Assembly: GCA_944385475.1 (NCBI GenBank)
Contig: CALWXJ010000041.1
Span: 1-32,095, forward strand
Origin: an uncultured Oscillospiraceae bacterium
GTDB taxonomy: Bacteria; Bacillota; Clostridia; Oscillospirales; Oscillospiraceae
DNA length: 32,095 nt
Reading direction: 5' to 3'
Part shown: in pieces, positions 19,357 to 26,484 of the stretch
How positions within the stretch are numbered: position 1 is the first letter of the stretch
How the letters are laid out: each line of letters opens with the position of its first letter
Position numbers and translations under genes: made by a program
Notes under the pieces: generated by a model
The model's database searches: none
The model's input: the letters and a program-made list of their open reading frames with translations, nothing else
Told to the model about the DNA's origin: nothing

Positions 19357-19634
19357 TGAACAAGGGCATTGCGTGTCTTGGGGGCTATTTCCCCTGGGGT
19401 GCGGCAGCTGCCAAAGGATTCCTGCAGAGCCTGGCGGAGGAGATTGGGGCGGCGGCCCCGGCTTTCCGGAGGGCATCTGATTTTGCGGCCTCGCCTGTGT
19501 GTGAGGCCGCAGCTTGTACCCTGGAGGGGACGTCATTTGCTGGGGTTCCCCCTTCTCCAGTCACACCGGACGGTGGATTGGAGTTTTTTAATATAAAAAG
19601 GGAAAGGATATGCTTGGAAAGGGGGCGCTACCGT
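19357..19634 (+). promoter_or_regulatory. Structured mgtE leader, putative attenuator/riboswitch
   Basis: This leader of about 278 nt contains three telling elements. A perfect 9-bp stem (19484-19492 with 19503-19511) comes first. Next, CTGGAG (19521-19526) can pair with CTCCAG (19555-19560), extended by GGG with CCC. Last, the same CTCCAG can instead pair with TTGGAG (19578-19583) to form an intrinsic terminator with six T. Such mutually exclusive pairings are the usual layout of a transcription-controlling riboswitch. mgtE genes are often controlled by the M-box, but I do not find its conserved GTTAGGTGAGG or ACGCTGC blocks, so the sensor would be different or very divergent. The region is open in the mgtE frame from an ATG at 19356, but that ATG lies at the transcription start and has no Shine-Dalgarno. 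Confidence 0.55.
19555..19589 (+). terminator. Intrinsic terminator inside the mgtE leader
   Basis: CTCCAG and TC (19555-19562) pair with GA and TTGGAG (19576-19583) with one bulged A. An inner CACC/GGTG stem has a GGAC loop. TTTTTT follows (19584-19589). It lies 46 bases before the mgtE start, so it would stop transcription unless prevented. Confidence 0.65.
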
Positions 19635-21020
19635 GTGGGAGAGCAGGAAATAATCCAAACCCAACAACTGGAGAAATTAGAGGAGCTGGTGCTTCAAAAG
19701 CAATATGCCCAGATCCGGGATTTTCTCTCCCCCATGGAGGCCCCGGATATCGCCCAGCTGTGCGCGGGGCTGGAGGAGAGCCGCCTGCCGCTGGTATTTC
19801 GCCTTCTGCCCAAGGAGCAGGCGGCGGAAGTGTTTGTGGAGCTGGACAGCGATCAGCAGGAGATGCTGATCCAGGGCTTTTCCAACACAGAGCTCAAAGA
19901 GGTGCTGGATGAGCTGTACCTGGACGATACCGTGGATATCGTGGAGGAGATGCCTGCCAACGTGGTCAAGCGGATCCTGCGTCACTCTGACCCGGAGACC
20001 CGCAAAAGCATCAACGAGATCCTGAAATACCCGGAGGACTCCACCGGCTCCATTATGACCACGGAGTATGTGGACTTGAAGGAGACCATGACCGTGGAAG
20101 GGGCGTTAAAGCGCATCCGCCGCACTGGCCTTGACAAAGAGACCATCAACATCTGCTATGTGGTGGACGAGCACCGCCATCTCATCGGCCTTTTGTCCAT
20201 CCGGCAGCTGCTGCTCAGCGAGGAGACGGATGTCATCGGGAAGATCATGGAGACCAACATCATCTCCGTCCACACCCTGGACGACCAGGAGACCACCGCC
20301 CAGGCCCTGCGCAAATACGGCTTTTTGGCCCTGCCGGTGGTGGACTCGGAAAACCGCCTGGTGGGCATCGTCACTGTGGATGATGCCATGGACGTGCTCC
20401 AGGAGGAGGTCACAGAGGATATCGAGCTGATGGCTGCCATCCTCCCCGGGGACAAGCCCTATTTGAAAACCGGCGTGCTGGAGACCTGGAAGGCCCGCAC
20501 ACCCTGGCTGCTGATATTGATGCTCTCGGCCACCTTCACCGGCATTATCCTCACCCATTTTGAATCTTCCCTGCAGGCCTGCGCCATTTTGACCTCGTTT
20601 ATCCCCATGCTCTCCGGCACGGGAGGCAACAGCGGCACCCAGGCCTCCACCGCCGTGATCCGGGCCCTCTCCCTCCAAGAGGTGCACTTTTGCGATCTGG
20701 TGCGGGTGATCTGGAAGGAATTCCGGGTCTCTATCTGCTGCGGGGTGTGTCTGGCAGCGGCCAATTTTGTAAAGATGATGGTGGTGGACCGCTGGCTTAT
20801 GCACAATTCCGCCGTCACCCCTCTGGTTGCCCTGGTGGTGTGCGCCACCTTGGTGGGCACGGTGATCTGTGCCAAACTGGTGGGCTGCTCTTTGCCTATC
20901 CTGGCGGAGAAGGTTGGGTTTGATCCCGCCGTCATGGCATCCCCCTTCATCTCCACCATTGTGGACTCCCTCTCCCTTTTGATCTACTTCCAGTTTGCCA
21001 CCTTGCTATTAGGCGTCTGA
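19635..21020 (+). CDS. mgtE: Magnesium transporter MgtE
   Basis: A Mg2+ channel gated by intracellular Mg2+. From the GTG at 19635 it has 461 residues, the family norm. The acidic N domain (about 15-130, LEKLEELVLQKQYAQIRDFL) is followed by two CBS domains (about 135-260) and five membrane helices. The pore signature PMLSGTGGNSGTQAST is intact, and an Asp in TIVDSLSL near the C-terminus sits where the pore Asp lies. The GTG start follows AGGGGG by nine bases; an in-frame TTG at 19614 with AAAGGA is an alternative. It is a single gene with a strong promoter, a long structured leader and a strong terminator, so expression is probably set by attenuation. Confidence 0.94.
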   Translation: MGEQEIIQTQQLEKLEELVLQKQYAQIRDFLSPMEAPDIAQLCAGLEESRLPLVFRLLPKEQAAEVFVELDSDQQEMLIQGFSNTELKEVLDELYLDDTVDIVEEMPANVVKRILRHSDPETRKSINEILKYPEDSTGSIMTTEYVDLKETMTVEGALKRIRRTGLDKETINICYVVDEHRHLIGLLSIRQLLLSEETDVIGKIMETNIISVHTLDDQETTAQALRKYGFLALPVVDSENRLVGIVTVDDAMDVLQEEVTEDIELMAAILPGDKPYLKTGVLETWKARTPWLLILMLSATFTGIILTHFESSLQACAILTSFIPMLSGTGGNSGTQASTAVIRALSLQEVHFCDLVRVIWKEFRVSICCGVCLAAANFVKMMVVDRWLMHNSAVTPLVALVVCATLVGTVICAKLVGCSLPILAEKVGFDPAVMASPFISTIVDSLSLLIYFQFATLLLGV

Positions 21021-21055
21021 GGGCCATCCTTCCACTCCTGTTTATGGTGTCTTTC

Positions 21056-21100
21056 AAAAATCTGCGCCGCCTGGCAAAAGCCAGGCGGCGCAGATTTTTT
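21056..21100 (+). terminator. Strong bidirectional terminator between mgtE and the lipoprotein gene
   Basis: A perfect stem of about 20 bp (A-run plus TCTGCGCCGCCTGGC, an AAAA loop, and the complement ending in TTTTTT) lies between the two convergent genes and can serve both. Confidence 0.92.
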
Positions 21101-21110
21101 GCCTGATTTC

Positions 21111-21650
21111 TCAATCGTCTTCCTGCGGGATGTCAAAATACGCATAATAATCCCGGGTATCGTAGTCTCCCGTCCCCCGGAAATCCATCACCTGCTTGCC
21201 CAGGCGGTAACTTCCCGGCGCAAGCTCACCGTACAGGGCGGACCAGCGTGTTTCCAGTCTGGTGGTCTGGCCCTCCTCGATCAAATAGGCCTCCATGGTC
21301 CACGCCAGGTTCTCCTCCTCTATGAGCTGCTCCACCGGCTGCCATTGCTCCTCCTGCCATTGCTGCAGCCAAAAAACGCTGCCGGTCTCCAGCTGGCCGC
21401 TGACTTCGCCGCCGGACTGGGTAAACACCACCGTCAGCCCCGTGGGGGTGATCTCCTCTGCTGAAAGGGTCAAGCCCCAGACATCCTCCTGGGGTTCTTC
21501 CGCGGTCTCCTGGCGGGGCTGGTCCTGGCTTTGGGCCGCCACCCCAGAGACATCCTCCAGCCCCTCCTGCTCTCCCGTATCCTGGCCGGCGCAGCCGCTC
21601 AGGGCCAACAGGGCCGCCAGCACCAGGGACAGCATCTTCACCTTTTTCAT
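21111..21650 (-). CDS. Secreted lipoprotein with an Ig-like domain
   Basis: A 179-residue lipoprotein. A basic start, a hydrophobic stretch and the lipobox ALSGC place the modified Cys at 20. A Gln/Glu-rich linker (about 22-55) follows, then a beta-rich domain (GLTLSAEEITPTGLTVVF, ETGSVFWLQQW, WSALYGELAPGSYRLGKQVMDF, YYAYFDI) that resembles the bacterial Ig-like domains found in many clostridial lipoproteins. The function is unknown; a surface-exposed structural or binding role is likely. The start is supported by AGGAGGGGGAAGC. It is monocistronic and convergent with mgtE. I found no clear promoter in 21651-21914. Confidence 0.82.
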   Translation of the reverse strand: MKKVKMLSLVLAALLALSGCAGQDTGEQEGLEDVSGVAAQSQDQPRQETAEEPQEDVWGLTLSAEEITPTGLTVVFTQSGGEVSGQLETGSVFWLQQWQEEQWQPVEQLIEEENLAWTMEAYLIEEGQTTRLETRWSALYGELAPGSYRLGKQVMDFRGTGDYDTRDYYAYFDIPQEDD

Positions 21651-21914
21651 GCTTCCCCCTCCTCTTTCCAGATTCCTTGCCCATATAGACGCAGGAAGCA
21701 GGCAAATGGTTCCCTGTCCCGTTTTCCCCGGCCGGCAAAGACCGTGAATTTTGCCTGCCGCTGCTTTTTGAAAAATTTTTTCAGAAGAAAACGCGTAAGG
21801 ATCGCCTTTCTGGGCAGTTTTTTAAGTATAGTTTTCTCCCGGCTGTGCACACTATTTCACGGCAGACGTCCCGATTTGGACACGGCCAAAAAAATCACGC
21901 AGGAGGATCAGTTC

Positions 21915-22100
21915 ATGAAAGATCATAATGCCAACAGCTGCGGCACCCCCAACCAGAGCATCAAATGCACCGTCAGCAATTGCGCCCACCATTGCCAGGA
22001 CTCCAATTACTGCGGCCTCAACTCCATTCAGGTCGGCACCCACGAGGCAAATCCCACCGAGATCAAGTGCACCGACTGCGAGAGCTTCCAGCTGAAGTAA
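21915..22100 (+). CDS. DUF1540 cysteine-rich mini-protein
   Basis: A 61-residue protein with seven Cys (9, 18, 23, 27, 33, 52, 55) and the DUF1540 pattern: IKCTVSNCAHHC, YCGLNSIQVGTHEA, then IKCTDCESF. DUF1540 proteins are small, common in spore-forming Firmicutes and probably bind metal; the function is unknown. The start is clear: AGGAGG lies eight bases before the ATG at 21915. It is followed by a hairpin and the split TauE genes on the same strand. No confident promoter was found upstream; the 264-bp gap holds AT-rich stretches, including a TATAGT near 21830 without a good -35. Confidence 0.85.
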   Translation: MKDHNANSCGTPNQSIKCTVSNCAHHCQDSNYCGLNSIQVGTHEANPTEIKCTDCESFQLK

Positions 22101-22110
22101 TGGCAGTTGC

Positions 22111-22139
22111 AGGCGCGGCGGGGGGACCCCACCGCGCCT
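22111..22139 (+). terminator. Hairpin between the DUF1540 gene and the tauE half-genes
   Basis: AGGCGCGG (22111-22118) and GGGG pair with CCCC and CCGCGCCT (22132-22139) across one mismatch with a three-base loop. The following TTACATCGTTTT is a poor T-tract, so it may be a leaky terminator or a processing site that lowers TauE expression relative to DUF1540. Confidence 0.45.
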
Positions 22140-22163
22140 TACATCGTTTTGGGAGGTGAGCCT

Positions 22164-22517
22164 GTGGTCAAATCGTGGATGCCCTGGGTGGCGGGAGCTG
22201 CCGGCGGCCTCACCGGAGGGATCTTCGGCGGGGGAGGCGGCATGGTGGTGCTGCCTCTGCTCTCCCGCTGGGGCGGCCTTTCCCAGCGGCAGCTGTATGC
22301 CACCTGTGTGGGCATGATTTTTCCCGCCTGTGCCGTGTCTGCTGCCGTCTATCTGTGGCAAGGTCAAACCCAGATCCTCCAGGCGCTTCCCTATCTTGCC
22401 GGGGGCGCTGCAGGAGGATGGATCGGCGGCGGGCTCTATGGAAAAGTTCCCACCACCGCCTTGCGGTGGCTCTTTGCCGCCTTTTTATTCTATGCGGCGG
22501 TGCGGTACCTCAGATGA
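22164..22517 (+). CDS. TauE/SafE-family permease, N-terminal half gene
   Basis: A 117-residue membrane protein matching the first repeat of TauE/SafE (sulfite/organosulfonate exporter family). It has the glycine-rich first helix (GGLTGGIFGGGGGMVVLPLL) and three to four hydrophobic segments. A full TauE is about 250 residues with two such repeats; here each repeat is a separate gene. The start GTG at 22164 has GGGAGG seven bases upstream. Its stop overlaps the start of the second half by four bases (ATGA), so equal, coupled synthesis and a heterodimer are likely. Substrate unknown. Confidence 0.82.
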   Translation: MVKSWMPWVAGAAGGLTGGIFGGGGGMVVLPLLSRWGGLSQRQLYATCVGMIFPACAVSAAVYLWQGQTQILQALPYLAGGAAGGWIGGGLYGKVPTTALRWLFAAFLFYAAVRYLR

Positions 22518-22882
22518 GCGGGTGGCTGATCCCCTTTTTATGTGGAATGGGGGCCGGTATTTTGTCTGCCTGGGGAGTGGGCGGCGGCACACTGCTCCTC
22601 CTGGTGATGACACTGCTGTTGGATGTGGAACTGCGGACGGCCCAGGGAATCAATCTGCTGTTTTTCCTGCCCACCGCCGCCTTTGCCCTCTTTTGCCACT
22701 GGCGGCAGGGCCACCTTCACGTCCCCACCCTCAAAAAGGCCTTCTTTCCGGCGCTGCTTTGTGCCGCGGCAGGGGCGTTTTTGGCCACCGCGGTACCGGT
22801 GGAATGGCTGCGGCGTCCCTTTGGGGTCTATCTGCTTCTCTCCGGAGTGAGCCTGCTGTGGCCCAAACGCGAAAAAAACTGA
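22514..22882 (+). CDS. TauE/SafE-family permease, C-terminal half gene
   Basis: A 122-residue membrane protein corresponding to the second TauE/SafE repeat. It has GAGILSAWGVGGGTLLLLVM, then ELRTAQGINLLFFLPTA, which mirrors the first half, and ends in a basic tail (WPKREKN). It is not a frameshift product: it has its own ATG, overlapping the upstream stop as ATGA. It probably pairs with the upstream half to form the complete exporter. A strong terminator starts within its last codons. Confidence 0.82.
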   Translation: MSGWLIPFLCGMGAGILSAWGVGGGTLLLLVMTLLLDVELRTAQGINLLFFLPTAAFALFCHWRQGHLHVPTLKKAFFPALLCAAAGAFLATAVPVEWLRRPFGVYLLLSGVSLLWPKREKN

Positions 22883-22912
22883 CTGCCTCGTGGAAAGGCA
22901 GTCAGTTTTTTT
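22872..22912 (+). terminator. Bidirectional terminator between tauE and htrA
   Basis: A perfect 17-bp stem (22872-22888 with 22896-22912) with a seven-base loop has seven A on one side and seven T on the other. It serves both convergent genes. Confidence 0.93.
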
Positions 22913-24197
22913 ACGGAAGCACAAAGTATCCCGAGGAAGCCGGGGCATCCTCCACGGTCTGGGTCAGCTGCAGCTGCACCTCCAAGGTGCTGCCCCAGCG
23001 CCAGAGGGTCAGGGTCATCTCCTCCCCCACATAGTGGCGGCGGCGCACCCGCATCAGATCCCGGCTGGACCAGGTCTCCTCCCCGTCGGCAGCCAGAATG
23101 TAGTCCCCCACCTGGACTCCCGCCTCCGCTGCGGCGCCGTTGGGAATGACCTCCACGACTTCCAGTCCCCACACACCGGGGGAGAGTTCCACCGCATCCA
23201 GCGCTGCGGAGAGGCCCAGCAGCGGCTCAGGCTCAGTCTTCCCGGTGCGCAGCAGGTCATTGACGATCCGCTCCATGGTGGCGGTGGGGATGGCAAAGCC
23301 CAGTCCCTCCACTGTGGAATCGTCAGAGCGCATTTTGATGACGTTGATGCCCACCACCTGGCCGTATTCGTTGATCAGCGGTCCGCCGGAATTGCCTGTA
23401 TTCAGCGCGGCGTTGGTCTGGATCAAGGTCATGATCCGCCCATCCACCTCCACATCCCGGTTGATGGCCGAGACGATCCCGTCGGTAAGGGTCCCCTGAA
23501 GATCCACTCCCAGGGGATTGCCAATGGCATAGACCTGGTCTCCCACCGTCAAAAGGTCAGAGTCTCGAAACTCTGCAGCAGGCAGGTTCTCCGCCTCTAC
23601 CTTTAAAATGGCCAGGTCATTTTCCTGGTCTCCCGCCACGTAAAGCGCCGAATACACATCCCCATTGGAAAGGCTGATGACGCAGTCCTGTCCCCCCTCC
23701 AGCACATGATAATTGGTAAGGATGTACCCGTCTTCCGTAAAGATCACCCCGGTCCCCACGGACATGGACCAGCTGTCCAGCTGCACCATCACCGTCACCA
23801 CCGAGGGATTGACCTTGCGGTAGACCTCCTGGGCGGTCAAAGTCTCCCCATGGTCCCGCACCACCGTCAAGGAACCGCCCTGCCCCACCGGGTAGGTGGG
23901 GATGTTCACCGCCTCGCCGGTATAGTAGCTCTCCTGAGTCCCGTCTTCTTCCTGGGGGGCGGGAAGGTGCGTGATCACATATGCCCAGGCGATCCCCGAG
24001 ATCATCACCACCGCCGCCACGCAGGCCAAAAAGATCCAAAGGCCTCTCCGGCTCTTTTTTTTAGGCGGCGGGGGCGCCTGGTTGGGAAAAAGGCAGCGGC
24101 GGTATTCCTCCACCACTTCCGCCGGGTAGGGGCGGCTGTATGTCTCTATGATCTCCCCGGGGCAGCGGGAATTCCCCCGATACTCCAACTCTTCCAT
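22911..24197 (-). CDS. htrA: HtrA/DegP-like membrane-anchored serine protease
   Basis: A 428-residue S1C protease for quality control of secreted proteins. Order: a cytoplasmic N-terminus of about 50 residues with a proline/lysine run (APPPPKKKSRR), one membrane helix (about 52-75), the trypsin-like domain with catalytic His164 (TNYHV), Asp194 (ENDLAILK) and Ser270 (TGNSGGPL), and one PDZ domain (about 325-415). The triad is intact. One PDZ domain is typical for Gram-positive HtrA. It lies six bases after the histidine kinase gene and is the last gene of the regulator-kinase-protease operon. Confidence 0.94.
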   Translation of the reverse strand: MEELEYRGNSRCPGEIIETYSRPYPAEVVEEYRRCLFPNQAPPPPKKKSRRGLWIFLACVAAVVMISGIAWAYVITHLPAPQEEDGTQESYYTGEAVNIPTYPVGQGGSLTVVRDHGETLTAQEVYRKVNPSVVTVMVQLDSWSMSVGTGVIFTEDGYILTNYHVLEGGQDCVISLSNGDVYSALYVAGDQENDLAILKVEAENLPAAEFRDSDLLTVGDQVYAIGNPLGVDLQGTLTDGIVSAINRDVEVDGRIMTLIQTNAALNTGNSGGPLINEYGQVVGINVIKMRSDDSTVEGLGFAIPTATMERIVNDLLRTGKTEPEPLLGLSAALDAVELSPGVWGLEVVEVIPNGAAAEAGVQVGDYILAADGEETWSSRDLMRVRRRHYVGEEMTLTLWRWGSTLEVQLQLTQTVEDAPASSGYFVLP

Positions 24198-24203
24198 GAA
24201 ACC

Positions 24204-25658
24204 TCATTCCGTGGCCAGGGAAAAGCTGAAGGTGGTCACTCCGTTTTCGCTGGTCACATTGATTTTTTCTCCGTGCTGTTCCAAGATGGTCTTGACGATA
24301 TAAAGCCCCAGCCCCACGCCGTCTTTATCCTCGCTGCGGGACTTGTCGCTTTTGTGGAACCGCTCGAACAGCAGCGGCAGTTCCTCTGCCGGGATGGTAT
24401 CTCCCTCATTGCGCACCATGACCCGGGCTTTCCCGTCCATCATGGTGATACCCAAATACAACGTGGATCCGGGGCGGCCGAATTTGGCGGCATTTTCCAG
24501 CAGATTATAAATGACCTGTGTGATCATGTCGTTGTCTCCCCGCACCAGAATGGGTTCTTCGGGGATGTCGGCCTCCACGTCCAAATGCCGGTCCGTGATC
24601 TTTTTCTCCATGGAGATCAAGACCCGGCGCATGCTCTCACAAAGGTCGAAATGGTTGTCGTTTTTCAGCGGATCGATGGCCTGGAGCTGGCTCACGTCCA
24701 GCATCCGCCGTACCAGGCGGCTCAGGCGCCGGCTCTCATCGGAGATGATCTGCAGGTACTGCCGCTCATTTTCCGGAGGGATGGTCCCATCCAGAATGCC
24801 GTCGGTATAGCCGGCGATGGTGGTCATGGGGGTCTTCAGCTCATGGGAGATATTGGCGATAAACTCCCGCCGCTGCCGCTCCGTCTGCTGGAGGGACTCA
24901 GCCATGTTGTTGAAGGAGGCGGCCAGTTCGCCGATCTCATCTTCCCGTCCATAGTCATTCATCCGGATATTGAAATCCCCCTCGGCATAGCGCCGGGTGG
25001 CCTGGGCCATCTCCCGGATGGGCTTGATCTGCCGCATGGTGGTAATGGAAGAGGCCATAAAGGAGATCATCAGCACCACAAAGGCCGTCATGAAGAAAAG
25101 CCCGATAAAGCCCTGCCACATGGCGTCCAAGCTGGTGGTGGTGGCCACGGCGAACACCTCGCCCACGATCTCCCCGCTGACGGCGTTCACAGCGGGCACA
25201 CCCACTACCAGCCGCTTTTGGGGATAGAGTCCCAGGTCGGACCGCCGGTAGCTCTGCCCCTGCTCCATCACTTCCTGGGTCATGCGCTCCGGCATGATCA
25301 CCGACATGCCCGCAAGGCTGGAGTCGGTGGTCAGCAGGACCTGTCCGTCGGTATCGCAGATCATAAACTGCACATCTGACACCGTGGCGGCAAAGGAGGC
25401 CAGCTGCTGAAAATCCGGGTCGCTTTGCAGCTCTTCGATGGTCAGATGGCGCCCCTGCTCCAGATAGCGCACAGAGAGCTGCCCCATCACAGTGGCCCGG
25501 GCCTGCAGCTCCTCATTTTTCTGGCTTCTTGCATAGCTGTAGCTCAGGGAGAAAAAGGACGCTCCCAGCAAAAGCAGCGTCAAAAGCACCATCCCCACCG
25601 TGATGGTCATCTGGCGCCAATAGAGGCCTTGAAAATGTTTGCTCAGCCGCGTGATCAT
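24204..25658 (-). CDS. Sensor histidine kinase (CssS/PhoR-like)
   Basis: A 484-residue membrane sensor kinase. Two membrane helices (about 18-40 and 182-202) enclose an extracytoplasmic sensor domain of about 140 residues. A HAMP domain (about 203-258), a HisKA domain with phospho-acceptor His272 (FIANISHELKTP) and a HATPase domain (N box NLLENAAKF, G box DGVGLGLYIVK) follow. All catalytic boxes are intact. Its ATG overlaps the regulator stop by four bases, so the two are coupled. Being in one operon with htrA suggests that it senses misfolded or secreted protein at the envelope, like CssS of Bacillus; this is inference from context. Confidence 0.93.
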   Translation of the reverse strand: MITRLSKHFQGLYWRQMTITVGMVLLTLLLLGASFFSLSYSYARSQKNEELQARATVMGQLSVRYLEQGRHLTIEELQSDPDFQQLASFAATVSDVQFMICDTDGQVLLTTDSSLAGMSVIMPERMTQEVMEQGQSYRRSDLGLYPQKRLVVGVPAVNAVSGEIVGEVFAVATTTSLDAMWQGFIGLFFMTAFVVLMISFMASSITTMRQIKPIREMAQATRRYAEGDFNIRMNDYGREDEIGELAASFNNMAESLQQTERQRREFIANISHELKTPMTTIAGYTDGILDGTIPPENERQYLQIISDESRRLSRLVRRMLDVSQLQAIDPLKNDNHFDLCESMRRVLISMEKKITDRHLDVEADIPEEPILVRGDNDMITQVIYNLLENAAKFGRPGSTLYLGITMMDGKARVMVRNEGDTIPAEELPLLFERFHKSDKSRSEDKDGVGLGLYIVKTILEQHGEKINVTSENGVTTFSFSLATE

Positions 25659-26362
25659 TCCGCCTTTTCCGCCTTTCGGGACCCTGTGAGTTCAAATTTG
25701 TATCCCACGCCCCAAACTGTCTTCAGCGCCCACTGGTCGCTGACGTTTTCCACCTTTTCCCGCAGGCGCTTGATATGCACGTCCACTGTCCGGCTGTCGC
25801 CGAAATAGTCAAATCCCCACACCTCGTCCAGCAGCTGGTTGCGGGTGTAGACCCGGTTGGGGGTGGAGGCCAGATGGTATAAAAGCTCCAGCTCCTTGGG
25901 GGGCGTGTCCACTTTTTTGCCGTCCACAATGAGCTCATAGGAGTCCAGATCGATCACCAACTTGTCAAAGGTGAGCTTCTTGCTGGTGTCGTTGGGGATC
26001 TCCGTCCGCCGCAGCACGGCGTTGATCCGGGCAATGAGTTCCTTCATCTCGAAGGGCTTGACGATATAGTCATCCGCCCCCATCTCCAGCCCCTGGATCC
26101 GGTCAAAGACCTCGCTTTTTGCGGTGAGCATGATGATGGGGACCTTGCTGGTCTCCCGGATCTTGGCGCACACGGCCCAGCCGTCCATCACCGGCAGCAT
26201 GATGTCCAGCAGAATCAGGTCCGGGACCTGCTTTTGAAATTCTTCAATCGCCTGCCCGCCGTCAGCGGCCAGCCGGACATCGAACCCCTCCTTGACAAGA
26301 TACATGTGAATGAGGTCGGAAATATTGCGGTCATCTTCCACCACCAAAATATTGCGGCCCAT
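25655..26362 (-). CDS. OmpR/PhoB-family response regulator
   Basis: A 235-residue response regulator. The receiver domain has the acidic pocket (EDD 9-11), phospho-acceptor Asp53 (LILLDIMLP), the switch Thr in MLTAKSE and the conserved Lys (IVKPF). The C-terminal winged-helix domain (about 130-228) has the usual ELELLYHLASTPNRVYTRNQLL and RTVDVHIKRLR. The start MGRNILVVEDD is supported by GGAGGGGA; the longer in-frame start would overlap the promoter. It is the first gene of the operon with the kinase and HtrA, and it probably regulates its own operon. Confidence 0.94.
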   Translation of the reverse strand: MGRNILVVEDDRNISDLIHMYLVKEGFDVRLAADGGQAIEEFQKQVPDLILLDIMLPVMDGWAVCAKIRETSKVPIIMLTAKSEVFDRIQGLEMGADDYIVKPFEMKELIARINAVLRRTEIPNDTSKKLTFDKLVIDLDSYELIVDGKKVDTPPKELELLYHLASTPNRVYTRNQLLDEVWGFDYFGDSRTVDVHIKRLREKVENVSDQWALKTVWGVGYKFELTGSRKAEKAE

Positions 26363-26431
26363 GACATCCCCTCCCGTTTTCGGCAGCCGGCCCCACTGCG
26401 GGGAAGAGCCGCCCATAGTTTCCTGTTTCTC

Positions 26432-26453
26432 ATTATATTCGGCTCCGGAGCCG
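26432..26453 (-). promoter_or_regulatory. Promoter with palindromic operator for the regulator-kinase-htrA operon
   Basis: The minus strand has a perfect TATAAT (26432-26437). Directly upstream is a perfect 14-bp palindrome CGGCTCCGGAGCCG (26440-26453) in the spacer. The -35 is poor (TCAACA, 18 bases away), which fits an activator-dependent promoter. Response regulators of this family more often bind direct repeats, so the palindrome may serve another regulator or be an RNA hairpin. Confidence 0.5.
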
Positions 26454-26484
26454 GTTGTTGAATTTTCTGTAAACACTGCGGCGG

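Noticed and set aside
19356-19634. A 93-codon N-terminal extension of MgtE from the ATG at 19356
   Set aside because: The ATG sits at the predicted transcription start without a Shine-Dalgarno, the segment contains an intrinsic terminator, and MgtE proteins normally begin near the GTG at 19635.
19357-19634. M-box (ykoK) Mg2+ riboswitch
   Set aside because: Expected before mgtE, but the conserved GTTAGGTGAGG and ACGCTGC blocks are not found, so the leader is reported without this name.
19610-19912. A 100-codon frame starting with ATG at 19610, overlapping the mgtE start
   Set aside because: It has an AAAGGA site nearby, but its product is Gly/Pro/Ala-rich, lies over the certain MgtE N domain and resembles nothing.
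23706-25379. A 557-codon plus-strand frame opposite htrA and the kinase gene
   Set aside because: Shadow of two certain genes; it crosses their junction and has no recognisable domain.
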